Of a stretch of DNA of 64,000 nt, positions 8,040-16,398 are shown piece by piece. A program made the position numbers and the translations under genes. Position 1 is the first letter of the stretch. The number at the start of each line of letters is the position of its first letter. Below the pieces are notes generated by a model. It had not been told where the DNA came from and searched no databases. It was given only the letters and a program-made list of their open reading frames with translations. The stretch covers positions 186,001-250,000 of the forward strand of contig NZ_CANNGG010000003.1 of assembly GCF_947504135.1 (NCBI RefSeq), written 5' to 3'. Origin of the DNA: an uncultured Tenacibaculum sp. GTDB lineage: Bacteria; Bacteroidota; Bacteroidia; Flavobacteriales; Flavobacteriaceae.

Positions 8040-9122
8040 TTAATTATGATTAACTTCAAAACGTGTGATAACAGTATGTTTTTCTTTATTTGTCCCATGA
8101 GTCCAAAAACTGTTGTCATAATGGTCTATTATATGATGATTTTTATATCCTCTGGGCAATTCAACATCAATAAGTTTTTCAGTAGTTAGATTAAGTAATT
8201 TCTGTCTAGTTTTCCAGGCATCAGAAGTTGTAAAAACAGGCGTTATGATACAATATTCGGTTGAAGAAGTAAACCGTCCTTTCTTTCCGTTTTTACCGCT
8301 GTCTAGTTCATTTTCATCTTGAAAGAATAGTGTTTTTCTTAAAGTATATCGTTTGTTTAAAAGGCTTTTTTCGAGAACACCTAAACACACATAGTTCATT
8401 CCGTATTTCAAATAATTTGATTTTGTACCCGATGAAAAAAAATAAAGCTTGTTGTTTTTTATCAGTGTATTTTCAAACAACATTTGCGCATGATGGTCGT
8501 AGTAATTATCAAGTACACCATCATGTCGTCTTTCTTCACTAAATGCCCAGTCTTTATCTATCAAGCTCATATCATAACCTTTATGTTTTAATAAATCGTA
8601 ATAATTTAGGGTTATAAACTGATGGTACTTGTTAAATACAATAGAAGCTTCTTTTTTTTCAAAATCTACTTTTAAAAGTGACAATTGCCGGTAACTTCTA
8701 AAGCGACCGTATGTCACATTTATAGGAATAATATCGCTGTCAGACATACCTAACCCGCCAATGCTAGGTGTCACACTTACGGTTTCTATGTTATTGACCC
8801 ACTCTCGACTTTGAAATGTGTTGTTTAATTTAATTGATATGGGGTGGGTAAAACTATCTTTTTTATACCACCATAATACTTGGTTTTTGTATGCCAACAA
8901 TCCTTTAGGATGATTTATATAATTTTCATGTGCATTTAAAGGAAATGTAGAAGTTTCATTGTCTTTTATGTGAAATAAAGTACGTGTAAATTTATTAATA
9001 GATCCGTTGTAATGACTGCCCTGAATGATAAATTCTGTTTTAGATAAAGGAAGAAAATAATCGCTAAATACGTTTTCTTCAAATGTATAGGTCTCTTTCT
9101 TTATGAGTTTTAATGTGTCCAT
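8040..9122 (-). CDS. Unknown cytoplasmic protein, possibly beta-propeller
   Basis: 360 residues, no signal peptide and no membrane helix. It is rich in aromatic residues and short repeated strand-turn-strand segments (GLLAYKNQVLWWYKK, NKLYFFSSGTKS, SFWTHGTNKEKHTVITRF), which suggests a beta-propeller. I recognise no family. It is the first gene of the divergent operon at regulon palindrome C and lies 22 bases before the igaA-like gene, so the two are almost certainly co-transcribed and may be partners. A scaffold or ligand-binding role for the IgaA-like protein is speculation. Confidence 0.55.
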   Translation of the reverse strand: MDTLKLIKKETYTFEENVFSDYFLPLSKTEFIIQGSHYNGSINKFTRTLFHIKDNETSTFPLNAHENYINHPKGLLAYKNQVLWWYKKDSFTHPISIKLNNTFQSREWVNNIETVSVTPSIGGLGMSDSDIIPINVTYGRFRSYRQLSLLKVDFEKKEASIVFNKYHQFITLNYYDLLKHKGYDMSLIDKDWAFSEERRHDGVLDNYYDHHAQMLFENTLIKNNKLYFFSSGTKSNYLKYGMNYVCLGVLEKSLLNKRYTLRKTLFFQDENELDSGKNGKKGRFTSSTEYCIITPVFTTSDAWKTRQKLLNLTTEKLIDVELPRGYKNHHIIDHYDNSFWTHGTNKEKHTVITRFEVNHN

Positions 9123-9160
9123 TCTGCAATTCTATTAAAAATTACGTATTAATTATTTTA

Positions 9161-9206
9161 CAAATATGCTGACTTTAATATGACTATAAATCCCCAAAAA
9201 CAGGGA
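9161..9206 (-). promoter_or_regulatory. Regulon promoter C (minus direction) for the igaA-like operon
   Basis: The shared palindrome TCCCCAAAAACAGGGA (9191-9206), read leftwards, is followed after exactly 22 bases by CATATTTG (9168-9161), one mismatch from TAnnTTTG. The gene at 9122 starts 38 bases further on. The spacing equals that of the four other regulon promoters, which makes this weaker -7 box credible. It implies that the igaA-like gene belongs to the regulon. Confidence 0.6.
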
Positions 9207-9236
9207 TAATATTTTTTTAATGTTATTTTAAATTTG
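9191..9236 (+). promoter_or_regulatory. Regulon promoter C (plus direction)
   Basis: The same palindrome (9191-9206) read rightwards gives a 22-base gap and then TAAATTTG (9229-9236), a perfect -7 box, 32 bases before the ATG at 9269. No TTTG lies in the gap. One palindrome therefore probably activates two divergent promoters. Confidence 0.75.
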
Positions 9237-9268
9237 TTTGCACAACTTCTATATGTAAACAATAATTT

Positions 9269-9778
9269 ATGATGATAAGAAAAACAATCACTACCCTCCT
9301 ACTTATAGTATATGTAAGCACGTTTGCTCAAGACGTAACCCTAGAAGAAATTTCTAATAACATAAAGCAAATAGAAACCGATACAACATTCACACTAACA
9401 GAGCAAAATCAATTAAAACAAATAAAAACGACTTTAGATGGTGGTTACCTTTTAAAAATTTGGCATAAGGGGCGTAAAATTTCCAAAATTGTAGAAGACA
9501 TAGGACTTTCTTATGGTAGCATACAAACTACGGTGTATTTAACAAACCATACGCCTATTAAAATTATAGAATCTGAAGACATTTTTGCAGAAACACCTAC
9601 AGGGTTAAATTACAAAAAACTAAACAACGCCTATAAAGTTACACACGACATTCTAAACTGGGAACACAAAAAAATAATCACAAAAGAAGCAGGAACACGC
9701 GTATTTAATACGCCTAAAAAAGCAATTCTTGATTACAACTTACTTATTGACAGTGCCAAAAAAACTATTGATGAATAA
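9269..9778 (+). CDS. Small secreted protein, unknown
   Basis: 169 residues with a signal peptide ending near VSTFAQ (residue 20). The mature part begins with an acidic helix, followed by a beta-rich stretch containing GGYLLKIWHKGRKISKI. No family recognised. It appears to be the only gene of the plus-strand transcript from promoter C, because the next operon has its own regulon promoter 32 bases after this gene ends. Probably periplasmic. Confidence 0.6.
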   Translation: MMIRKTITTLLLIVYVSTFAQDVTLEEISNNIKQIETDTTFTLTEQNQLKQIKTTLDGGYLLKIWHKGRKISKIVEDIGLSYGSIQTTVYLTNHTPIKIIESEDIFAETPTGLNYKKLNNAYKVTHDILNWEHKKIITKEAGTRVFNTPKKAILDYNLLIDSAKKTIDE

Positions 9779-9809
9779 TAGTGGTATAATTTCACTAAAA
9801 AAATGAAAA

Positions 9810-9855
9810 CCCCTGAAAATAGGGATTTTTAAGCTTAAAAACCATCATACTTTTG
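9810..9855 (+). promoter_or_regulatory. Regulon promoter D, upstream of the operon leading to the two-component genes
   Basis: CCCCTGAAAATAGGGA (9810-9825) is followed after 22 bases by TACTTTTG (9848-9855), a perfect -7 box. The first ATG (9870) is only 14 bases downstream of it. No -33 TTTG is in the gap. The genes from 9870 through the kinase and response regulator at 15210 all follow on the same strand, so this promoter may autoregulate the two-component system. Confidence 0.75.
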
Positions 9856-9869
9856 AAAAAAAAAATCGT

Positions 9870-10280
9870 ATGAAAACACATCACAAGTTACTATTCATTG
9901 GAATTTTATCTATGTATTCAATCCATTTTTCGTGGAGCCAACACAATTCATCAATATTTTCAGAAACAAAAGAAACAGCACGTATATCATTAAGTAGTTC
10001 TATAATTGTTTCAGAAAACAAGGAAATAGGCAATATATTTCAAAAATATATAGACAAGATCAACAAAACAAGTAACAAAGTTGATTTTAAAAACTTTAAA
10101 CTCGATTCTAAATCATTTTCAGTATACAAAGAGAAAGGTAAAAACTGCTTAATACTATCTATCAATTTTTCAATGATGCTTAATTACGATAGTAACAAAG
10201 TTAATGCTTTTTTAAAGGCACTGAATCCTCAAGAAAATAAGGAACAAGAATTTACCATGAGTCTATATATTGATAATTAA
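9870..10280 (+). CDS. Small secreted protein, unknown
   Basis: 136 residues with an N-terminal signal peptide (hydrophobic core, then FSWSQ near residue 24). The remainder is Lys/Ser-rich with a short hydrophobic strand, LILSINFSMML. No family recognised. It is first in the operon from promoter D, and its stop codon shares a base with the start of the next gene (TAATG), which suggests coupled translation. Confidence 0.55.
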   Translation: MKTHHKLLFIGILSMYSIHFSWSQHNSSIFSETKETARISLSSSIIVSENKEIGNIFQKYIDKINKTSNKVDFKNFKLDSKSFSVYKEKGKNCLILSINFSMMLNYDSNKVNAFLKALNPQENKEQEFTMSLYIDN

Positions 10281-11035
10281 TGCTTGTTTTTATGAAAGTA
10301 CTTAACATTAACACAATAGTTTTTATCCTATTTCTTAGCAGAGCCTCTTTAGAGGTAGTAGCTCAGAAAGAAATTGATTCTTCTTTTTATGTTACCAAAT
10401 CTTTGTTGTTATCCAGTAAAAAAGTTGTCTACCAAAATAAAGTAATTTACGATGCTTTTAAAGAAATAAAAAAACTAAAAAAAAGAGCCCCTGATATATA
10501 TTATGACATCGATTATGTACCATTGTCTTTAATAGATAACATTTTATCTTATGAAAAAAACAAAATGGAACAGCCACGAAATAGTTATATGACTGGCCAT
10601 AGTTTTGTACAAACAATAAATTTAAAAACGCAAGAACCATATAGTTTATTGAATTTTGTTGAAGAAGCATCGTTACTTAGAGCCCTTAAAAACGACCCAT
10701 ATATCAATACTTTAAAAAATATTGATTTACAGAAGTTAAAAAAATGTAAGTCGTTTAATAAAGCTTTAGAAATACTAAACAAAAGACTGTATAAAGACAA
10801 TCATTTTACCCCATACAGCTATGCTATACTAAATTACATCCCCCATAAAAACAAAGTATTAGTAAGGCTTATTAGAACAGTATCATCTAACATGACAATT
10901 ACAGAATATCTTCAATTAGGATTAAAAGTTACACCTTCAAAACTTTTTAAAGAAAAGATTAAAAGGAATAAACCGTTTTTTCTTTCCACATACAAAACAG
11001 GAAGGTTAGCCGCTCAAAGTTTTTATAAAAAATAA
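10280..11035 (+). CDS. Predicted secreted protein, unknown
   Basis: 251 residues. The ATG at 10280 overlaps the preceding stop; an ATG at 10292 is also possible. A signal peptide (hydrophobic core to about residue 28, ending VVAQ) leads to a basic protein with the paired segments YVPLSLIDNILSYEKN and HFTPYSYAILNYIPHKNKVLVRLI. No recognised family. It is second in the promoter D operon, 7 bases before the next start. Confidence 0.55.
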   Translation: MLVFMKVLNINTIVFILFLSRASLEVVAQKEIDSSFYVTKSLLLSSKKVVYQNKVIYDAFKEIKKLKKRAPDIYYDIDYVPLSLIDNILSYEKNKMEQPRNSYMTGHSFVQTINLKTQEPYSLLNFVEEASLLRALKNDPYINTLKNIDLQKLKKCKSFNKALEILNKRLYKDNHFTPYSYAILNYIPHKNKVLVRLIRTVSSNMTITEYLQLGLKVTPSKLFKEKIKRNKPFFLSTYKTGRLAAQSFYKK

Positions 11036-11042
11036 AACACAT

Positions 11043-11651
11043 TTGAAAACAGTGAAATTACATACTACAATACTCTGTTTAGCATTACTTAGCTCTTGTA
11101 ACAATACCAGTACCTTACAAAAAAGTAAGCAAGAAGAACCAGTTAAAATCCCACAATCACAGCTTTTAAAAACCAAAATGTCTGCCAAACAATATGACCT
11201 TTTCAAAAAACAAATACGTAATGAAAGTGAATTACTTAAAAAAATTCATACAGCTGAATCACAGTTCGTCTATACAACCTATCATTATATGCAAGGAACA
11301 ACAACTCTAATAACGTTGTTTTTAGATAGAAATGGTACCGGACACATCAAAAATATAACAAGCAATAGCATTCAGAAATTCACATGGACAGAACAACGTT
11401 CTGCAATACACTTTACCCTTATAAATGAAACAAACAAACTTCCTTTCAATAAGTTAAAACGTATAGATCGTAAAACGCTGATGTATCAATCAGAAAATAA
11501 TAAACAAAAGATGCTATTCCATGGAAAACTAAACGATGAAGATATTTTAGAAATTTTGAATGTAATTGAAAATATGTCTAAAAACAGAGGTCAAAAAACG
11601 ACTATTACAAACAATAAAACACATATATCAACTACTAAAACATCCAATTAA
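11043..11651 (+). CDS. Predicted lipoprotein, unknown, probable TTG start
   Basis: 202 residues. The only start giving the whole signal peptide is TTG at 11043; GTG at 11052 would also keep it. The signal LCLALLSSCNN (Cys near residue 19) marks a lipoprotein. The mature part has a helical linker and then a strand-rich segment (TTLITLFLDRNGTGHIKNI) and a basic tail. No known family. It ends one base before the ATG of the next gene, so it is tightly coupled in the promoter D operon. A possible envelope sensor for the downstream kinase, by position only. Confidence 0.55.
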   Translation: MKTVKLHTTILCLALLSSCNNTSTLQKSKQEEPVKIPQSQLLKTKMSAKQYDLFKKQIRNESELLKKIHTAESQFVYTTYHYMQGTTTLITLFLDRNGTGHIKNITSNSIQKFTWTEQRSAIHFTLINETNKLPFNKLKRIDRKTLMYQSENNKQKMLFHGKLNDEDILEILNVIENMSKNRGQKTTITNNKTHISTTKTSN

Positions 11652-12434
11652 ATGAGATTTAAAAAAAGATATATTTTTCTCATTATTATTTTGAGCCCCT
11701 TATTTTACTACTTGGGAAATCAGCTAATTGCGAAGTTATACAATATAAAATATCCGCTTTTAAATGAGCAAATTACAGCTAGAGATTATACTATAGAACT
11801 TGTTTTTAATTCTAAATACCTATCGCAAGTAACCAAAGGCGGTGGTTATTTTAATAAAAACGACGTTTCTTATGTGATGCTAGATACCTTAAACGAGCAA
11901 TTCGTGTTTGCTGCCAATGGATTTCAGGATAAAACTAATCAAACGAAACACATGGATTTAAGCAAGTCTAAATTTTCTGATATATATCCAGCAACGGATG
12001 TGATTGTCTCTAAAAATGGTACAGTCATTCTTTCACAGGCTAACCCTCAAAAAAACTTTCGAGACTCTATAAGAAAACACACCAAGGCAGTGCAACCTTT
12101 GAAGAATAGTAATGAAATTACTTCAAAACCACTTATAAAAAAAGTCTTTGAATCAAAAGACAAACTCCATCTGAATAGTTTAAACCCACTACAAGTTTTT
12201 GCATTACACCCAACTGGCCCTAAAACAACTAAAACTTGGAGCGGGCATCAATATCTTAAAGTATGGATTAACAACAGTTATATTTATTTTAGAACCGCTA
12301 CCAACAACACAGCTATCAATCTGTACAATGTAACCCTTAAAAATAACGAACGCTTAACGCTTATGCATCTTCAAGGCTCAATATATATAATAAATATTAT
12401 TAATGATGGCGATATGATACCACAGTGTGAATAA
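11652..12434 (+). CDS. Membrane-anchored protein of unknown function
   Basis: 260 residues with one N-terminal membrane helix (about 7-24) preceded by basic residues. The rest should lie in the periplasm. The C-terminal half contains TKTWSGHQYLKVWINNSYIYF and ends in a beta-rich tail. I recognise no family. It starts directly after the lipoprotein stop codon and lies 53 bases before the sensor-kinase gene. With one membrane anchor and a periplasmic domain it could pass an envelope signal to the kinase; this is inference from position. Confidence 0.55.
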   Translation: MRFKKRYIFLIIILSPLFYYLGNQLIAKLYNIKYPLLNEQITARDYTIELVFNSKYLSQVTKGGGYFNKNDVSYVMLDTLNEQFVFAANGFQDKTNQTKHMDLSKSKFSDIYPATDVIVSKNGTVILSQANPQKNFRDSIRKHTKAVQPLKNSNEITSKPLIKKVFESKDKLHLNSLNPLQVFALHPTGPKTTKTWSGHQYLKVWINNSYIYFRTATNNTAINLYNVTLKNNERLTLMHLQGSIYIINIINDGDMIPQCE

Positions 12435-12487
12435 AAATAATTCTCTTATTTTAGTTCTTTGTTACTACAAAATAATACTTTCGTTAC

Positions 12488-14581
12488 TTGTTACAGTTTT
12501 TTAAAAATATAAGTTTTTCTGTTCTAACCTTTTTTTTTATACAACTTTGTTGGTCTCAAGAGTCAATAGAAGCATTACATTGGTTTAAAAAAGGACTAAT
12601 GTTAATTGATCAAGAACAAAATTACCAAGGAGGGATAAAAGCTCTTGACTCTGCCTCTCTACTAAACCCTTCAAAAGAATTACTCGTACAAATTAAGTTT
12701 GCAAAAGGAGTAGCACTAAATAGTCAGGGTAACCTCACCAAAGCTGCAACAGTTTTACAAAAAAACATTTCACTAATAAATAGTTGTGACAAGGCAAAAA
12801 GAACTAAATTCCACGCCAATAATTATCGGGTTTTAGGCGATGTTTATAAAAGAAAAGGGAAGCCGTTAATCGCCATGAAAAACTATCAAAAAGCATTAAC
12901 TTACTCTGAAAAATATTCTAAAAAAAGCAGTGCCTTTATACTACACGAAATAGGTGTTTTATTACTTGAAAAAGAAAATTATTTTGAAGCTGAAAACTAT
13001 TTTCAAAAAACGATAGACACTTATTTAAGTCCCGAATTAAAGTTAGGGAAGCACATTAATTTAGGGGAGGTATACTCAAAAACAAACAGACAAAACAAAG
13101 CGAAACTACAGTACGATAAAGCCTATAAAATCGCTTTAAAAAGCAACAATAATGTTGCTCTATGCCATATTTATATTGGATATGCTAATTTGTTTTTTGA
13201 AAATAAAGACTATAATAAAGCTATTGAATATTATGAAAAAGCAATCACGCTTTCAAAAAAGGTCGGTGCCCAACTACTTACAACATCCTCGCTACTACAC
13301 TTGGCTATTGCCTATAATAAAACAAAACAATCGTTTAAAGCTTTGCCTTATTTAAATAAAGCAGCCGCTTTTTTAAAAAAAGAACCCTCAATAAACTATC
13401 ACCTAAATTTATATGACATTTATGCTTCAGTATATGAAAATATTGGCAATTATGAAAAAAGTATCTTGTACTTAAAAAAAGTAGCTACGGTTAAAGACAG
13501 TCTCTTTAACATTGAAAAAAACAAGCAGTTTGAGGAATTAAAAATAACCTATGAAACCAAAAAGAAACAACAAGAAATTACACTTTTAAAACTTCAAAAG
13601 AGAAAGAATGAACTAGAAATTTCTCAAAAAGAAAAAGCTTTAAAAACGCTTCATCTAGAAAAAGAACTTGAAGCATCTCATCATCAAAATACCATCCTTC
13701 AATTACAAAAATATCGTGGAGAAAACGAAAATAAAATTATCTTATTAAAGCAAAGTAGAGAACTTGCTAAAGCTGAAGCTAGCAAATCAAAACAATTAAA
13801 AAATGCCTATCTAATTGGATTTATCGTTTTTAGTATTCCGTTAAGCATTTTATTTTTGGTTTATTATCAAAAACTAAAAGCACAAAAAGCATTAGCTAAA
13901 AACCAAAAAGCATTAAATGCCAAAGAAATATCGAACCTAAAAAAAGAGCAAGAACTTAAAAATATTAAAGCCTCAATAGAAGGACAAGAAAAGGAACGAA
14001 AACGCATTGCTCAAGAACTACATGATGCCGTGGGCGGGAATTTGGCAGGAATTAAATTGCAACTAGATCATTTGTCTTCAAAAGAGCCTAAACTGTCAAG
14101 CATAATAACTCATCTAGACGAAACCTATAATCAGGTACGCCACATCTCTCACGACTTACTTTCAAAAAAAATTGCAGACAAGGAGTTTACAGAACTTATT
14201 AAAAATTACATAGAAAAAATAGATGCCTCTTCTCACATAAAAATTGAAGCCTCTTTTTTTAATGAAACACTCCTCAACAAAACAAACAACAGCATTCAAA
14301 CACATTTATATAAAATAGTACAAGAACTCATAAACAACACCATAAAACACGCAAGCGCATCATCTATTGAAATTCAATTAAACGCTCATACAGACATGAT
14401 TAACCTTCTTTTTGAAGATAACGGTAAAGGATTTGTTTATAATGAAAAAGTAGAAGGTATTGGCTTAAAAAATATAAATGAACGTGTTACAACAATAAAC
14501 GGAACTCTCATAATTGATTCTAGACCAAATCATGGCACACTTGTAAACATTGTTATACCTATAAAACCCCAAACTTCATGA
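12488..14581 (+). CDS. TPR-containing sensor histidine kinase (HisKA_3 / NarL-type)
   Basis: 697 residues. N-terminal signal peptide (FFFIQLCWSQ), then TPR-like helical repeats (about 25-330; IGYANLFFENKDYNKAIEYY is typical), a long coiled coil (340-435), one membrane helix (about 440-460) and a HisKA_3 dimerisation domain with the phospho-acceptor in ERKRIAQELHDAVGGN (His near 512). A HATPase domain follows, with QELINNTIKHA and EDNGKGF. The TPRs should be periplasmic and the kinase cytoplasmic. The only start that keeps the signal peptide is TTG at 12488, because a stop codon lies just upstream at 12473 and the next ATG is at residue 38. The stop overlaps the response-regulator start by four bases. 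Confidence 0.9.
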   Translation: MLQFFKNISFSVLTFFFIQLCWSQESIEALHWFKKGLMLIDQEQNYQGGIKALDSASLLNPSKELLVQIKFAKGVALNSQGNLTKAATVLQKNISLINSCDKAKRTKFHANNYRVLGDVYKRKGKPLIAMKNYQKALTYSEKYSKKSSAFILHEIGVLLLEKENYFEAENYFQKTIDTYLSPELKLGKHINLGEVYSKTNRQNKAKLQYDKAYKIALKSNNNVALCHIYIGYANLFFENKDYNKAIEYYEKAITLSKKVGAQLLTTSSLLHLAIAYNKTKQSFKALPYLNKAAAFLKKEPSINYHLNLYDIYASVYENIGNYEKSILYLKKVATVKDSLFNIEKNKQFEELKITYETKKKQQEITLLKLQKRKNELEISQKEKALKTLHLEKELEASHHQNTILQLQKYRGENENKIILLKQSRELAKAEASKSKQLKNAYLIGFIVFSIPLSILFLVYYQKLKAQKALAKNQKALNAKEISNLKKEQELKNIKASIEGQEKERKRIAQELHDAVGGNLAGIKLQLDHLSSKEPKLSSIITHLDETYNQVRHISHDLLSKKIADKEFTELIKNYIEKIDASSHIKIEASFFNETLLNKTNNSIQTHLYKIVQELINNTIKHASASSIEIQLNAHTDMINLLFEDNGKGFVYNEKVEGIGLKNINERVTTINGTLIIDSRPNHGTLVNIVIPIKPQTS

Positions 14582-15210
14582 CACATAAAATAATTATAGT
14601 TGATGACCACAAGATGTTTATAGATGGTCTAACTAGTATTTTTGAAGACATTCCTTCAGTTGACATTGTTTTAAAAACTGATAATCCTAAAACTGTATTA
14701 AGTTTTTTAAAATCTACATGTGATATAGATTTAATTATTTCAGACATATCTATGCCAGAAATGGATGGTATTACTTTGAGTAAAAGTATAAAAAAAGAAT
14801 TTCCTCATATAAAGATGCTCATGGTGAGTATGCATAATAACCCTAATATGTTTCATCAATTAAAACAAAACAATGTTGATGGTTATGTACTAAAAAATGC
14901 TTCTAAAGCCGAATTACTCAAAGCAGTAAAAACAATTTTAGCAGGAGAAAACTACTTTTCTCAAACCATAATTAATGTTTATAAAGAAAGTTTATTTACG
15001 GCACAAGAAAGTAAACAAACGCCATTAAGCTCAAGAGAACTACAGGTTTTAGAATTGATAGCACGCGAAAATACCACTAAAGAAATTGCTGACAAACTCT
15101 TTATAAGCAAACATACCGTTGAAACCTATCGGAAAAATTTACTTTTAAAGTTGGATGCTAAAAACCTTGCTGGGCTAACAAAACATGCTATTTATTTAGG
15201 GTTATTATAA
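14578..15210 (+). CDS. LuxR/NarL-type response regulator
   Basis: 210 residues. The receiver domain has IVDDHKMF (Asp8-Asp9), the phospho-acceptor Asp56 in SDISMPEMDG and the switch lysine in GYVLKNA. The C-terminal LuxR-type HTH (about 145-205) shows SSRELQVLELIA, TTKEIADKLFISKHTVETYRKN and KLDAKN. It starts inside the kinase gene (ATGA overlap), so the two are cognate. RcsB and NarL belong to the same family. It is the natural candidate to bind the 16-bp palindromes at the five regulon promoters, because no other intact DNA-binding regulator lies in this block and binding centred near -42 suits such activators. Confidence 0.9.
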   Translation: MTHKIIIVDDHKMFIDGLTSIFEDIPSVDIVLKTDNPKTVLSFLKSTCDIDLIISDISMPEMDGITLSKSIKKEFPHIKMLMVSMHNNPNMFHQLKQNNVDGYVLKNASKAELLKAVKTILAGENYFSQTIINVYKESLFTAQESKQTPLSSRELQVLELIARENTTKEIADKLFISKHTVETYRKNLLLKLDAKNLAGLTKHAIYLGLL

Positions 15211-15301
15211 ACGTTAGAATAGTCAATATTAAAGATTATAACTTTGGAATTGATTCAACGAACCGGAAATTGGTAGTATCCAAAAAACTGTGTAAACATG
15301 A

Positions 15302-15340
15302 AATTAAGGCGGGTTTTAAAACCCGCCTTAATTTTTTTTT
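15302..15340 (+). terminator. Perfect 32-base palindrome followed by a T tract
   Basis: AATTAAGGCGGGTTTT and its exact complement meet without a loop (15302-15333), with T's following to 15340. It can act as an intrinsic terminator. It lies 31 bases before a degraded IS256-type transposase, so it probably belongs to the left end of that element and shields the transposase from outside transcription. It may now also end the two-component operon. Confidence 0.6.
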
Positions 15341-15363
15341 AACTTTAAAAACACAGTTTAATC

Positions 15364-16004
15364 ATGAAAAAATCAGAATTAAAGAAGCTCATAAGTGAGC
15401 ACGGACTAACAGAAGGTTTGAAAACCCAAGAAGATGTTAGCGAACTTTTAAAAGATCTCCATTCCTCATTATTAGAATCGATGCTTCATGGGGAGTTAGA
15501 GTCTCATTTGGGTTATTCTAAAAAATGAAAAAAGCAACAACCCCAATACCCGTAACGGCACGACATCCAAGTAAATCAAAACGGAATTTGGCAAAAGTGA
15601 GATTCAGGTTCCAAGGGATATAGCGGGTAGTTTTGAACCGATAGTTGTCCCTAAACACCAAAGCATGGCGCCCCCTTTGGAGAACATTATCATATCGCTT
15701 TATGCCAAGGGCATGAGCGTATCGGACATAGAAGAGGAACTCTACGAAATTTATGGTTACAAACTTTCTACATCAGCCATATCGATAACTACAGATAAGG
15801 TGAACCAGCGTCTTCTGGATTGGCAAAACAGACCTTTAGAATCGGTCTATTGCGTGGTTTGGATGGATGGTATAGTATTCAAGGTTAGGCAAGCAGGCAA
15901 GGTCATTAACAAGACCATTTATCTAGCCGTAGGGCTCAATAGAGAGGGTTATAAAGAACTTTTGGGTATATGGCTCGGGCAAAATGAATCTGCTTCCTTT
16001 TACT
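15364..16004 (+). pseudogene. IS256-family transposase, frameshifted and truncated
   Basis: From the ATG at 15364 the frame reads as a mutator/IS256 transposase N-terminus (LLKDLHSSLLESMLHGELESHLGY) but stops at 15526 after a shift in an A tract. In the shifted frame there is a further nonsense codon. Then the core reads on from about 15665 (MAPPLENIIISLYAKGMSVSDIEEEL-type segment, then VWMDGIVFKVR with the first catalytic Asp). The sequence ends abruptly near 16004 at LGQNESASF, about halfway through the family's usual 400 residues. Dead remnant; the right end of the element is missing. Confidence 0.8.
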
Positions 16005-16168
16005 CTCCCCTTTTTTGAATCCCACTCTGATTTAAGAATATTCTTAGACAAACTAAATTCTATCCTTTTACCGTTTACGGTTATTCTCGCATAAATTGAA
16101 GCATTTAAAGCGCTATCTTTTGAAGTTCTAGCCCAAAATAGTAGGCTAAATGATTGGTTTGTTTTCAT
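15988..16168 (-). pseudogene. N-terminal remnant of an older tyrosine integrase
   Basis: From the ATG at 16168, about 60 codons match the arm-binding N-terminus of Bacteroidetes tyrosine recombinases (FWARTSKD, IYARITVNGKRIEFSL, SEWDSKKGRVKG). The frame then runs into the truncated IS256 remnant, and the core-binding and catalytic domains are absent. It lies 230 bases from attL. Before the present island arrived it would have been next to the 3' end of tRNA-Arg. It therefore records an earlier element in the same tRNA site. Confidence 0.7.
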
Positions 16169-16243
16169 AGTTACTGTCTTAAAAATTAATAATTACCTAA
16201 GACAAAAATCAAATCAACTATTTAAAAACAAGATTCTTACATC

Positions 16244-16301
16244 CAATTCGGTGACACTCAATTAAATTTAATTAGGTGTCACCGAAAGTGTCACCGAATT
16301 G
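16244..16301. repeat. Inverted repeat with three TGTCACCG copies
   Basis: CAATTCGGTGACACT (16244-16258) and its exact complement (16287-16301) flank a shorter copy, GGTGTCACCG (16275-16284). The centre, ATTAAATTTAAT, is also nearly symmetric. It lies 75 bases upstream of the old integrase remnant and outside the current island, so it may have been an operator or integrase arm site of that lost element. Confidence 0.5.
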
Positions 16302-16341
16302 TATCAAATTATACCATTTAATATGATAGTCTAAAAACTAG

Positions 16342-16375
16342 AAAACCTTGCAAATCATATAGTTTGCAAGGTTTT
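16342..16375 (-). terminator. Displaced tRNA-Arg terminator
   Basis: AAAACCTTGCAAA (16342-16354) pairs exactly with TTTGCAAGGTTTT (16363-16375) around an 8-base loop. On the minus strand it is followed by T-rich sequence. It lies 24 bases from the attL copy of the tRNA 3' end. In the uninterrupted chromosome it would therefore directly follow tRNA-Arg and end that transcript. The island has moved it 24 kb away. Confidence 0.55.
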
Positions 16376-16398
16376 GACACATTTTAACTGTGCTTCCA

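Noticed and set aside
12458..12483. TTTG and TACTTTCG as a separate promoter for the kinase gene
   Set aside because: The spacing is only 14 bases and the start would fall on the TTG codon; read-through from promoter D is more likely.
15302..15333. A CRISPR or regulatory palindrome
   Set aside because: It is a single loop-free hairpin with a T tract next to a transposase remnant, best explained as a terminator at the end of the IS; no repeat array exists anywhere in the window.
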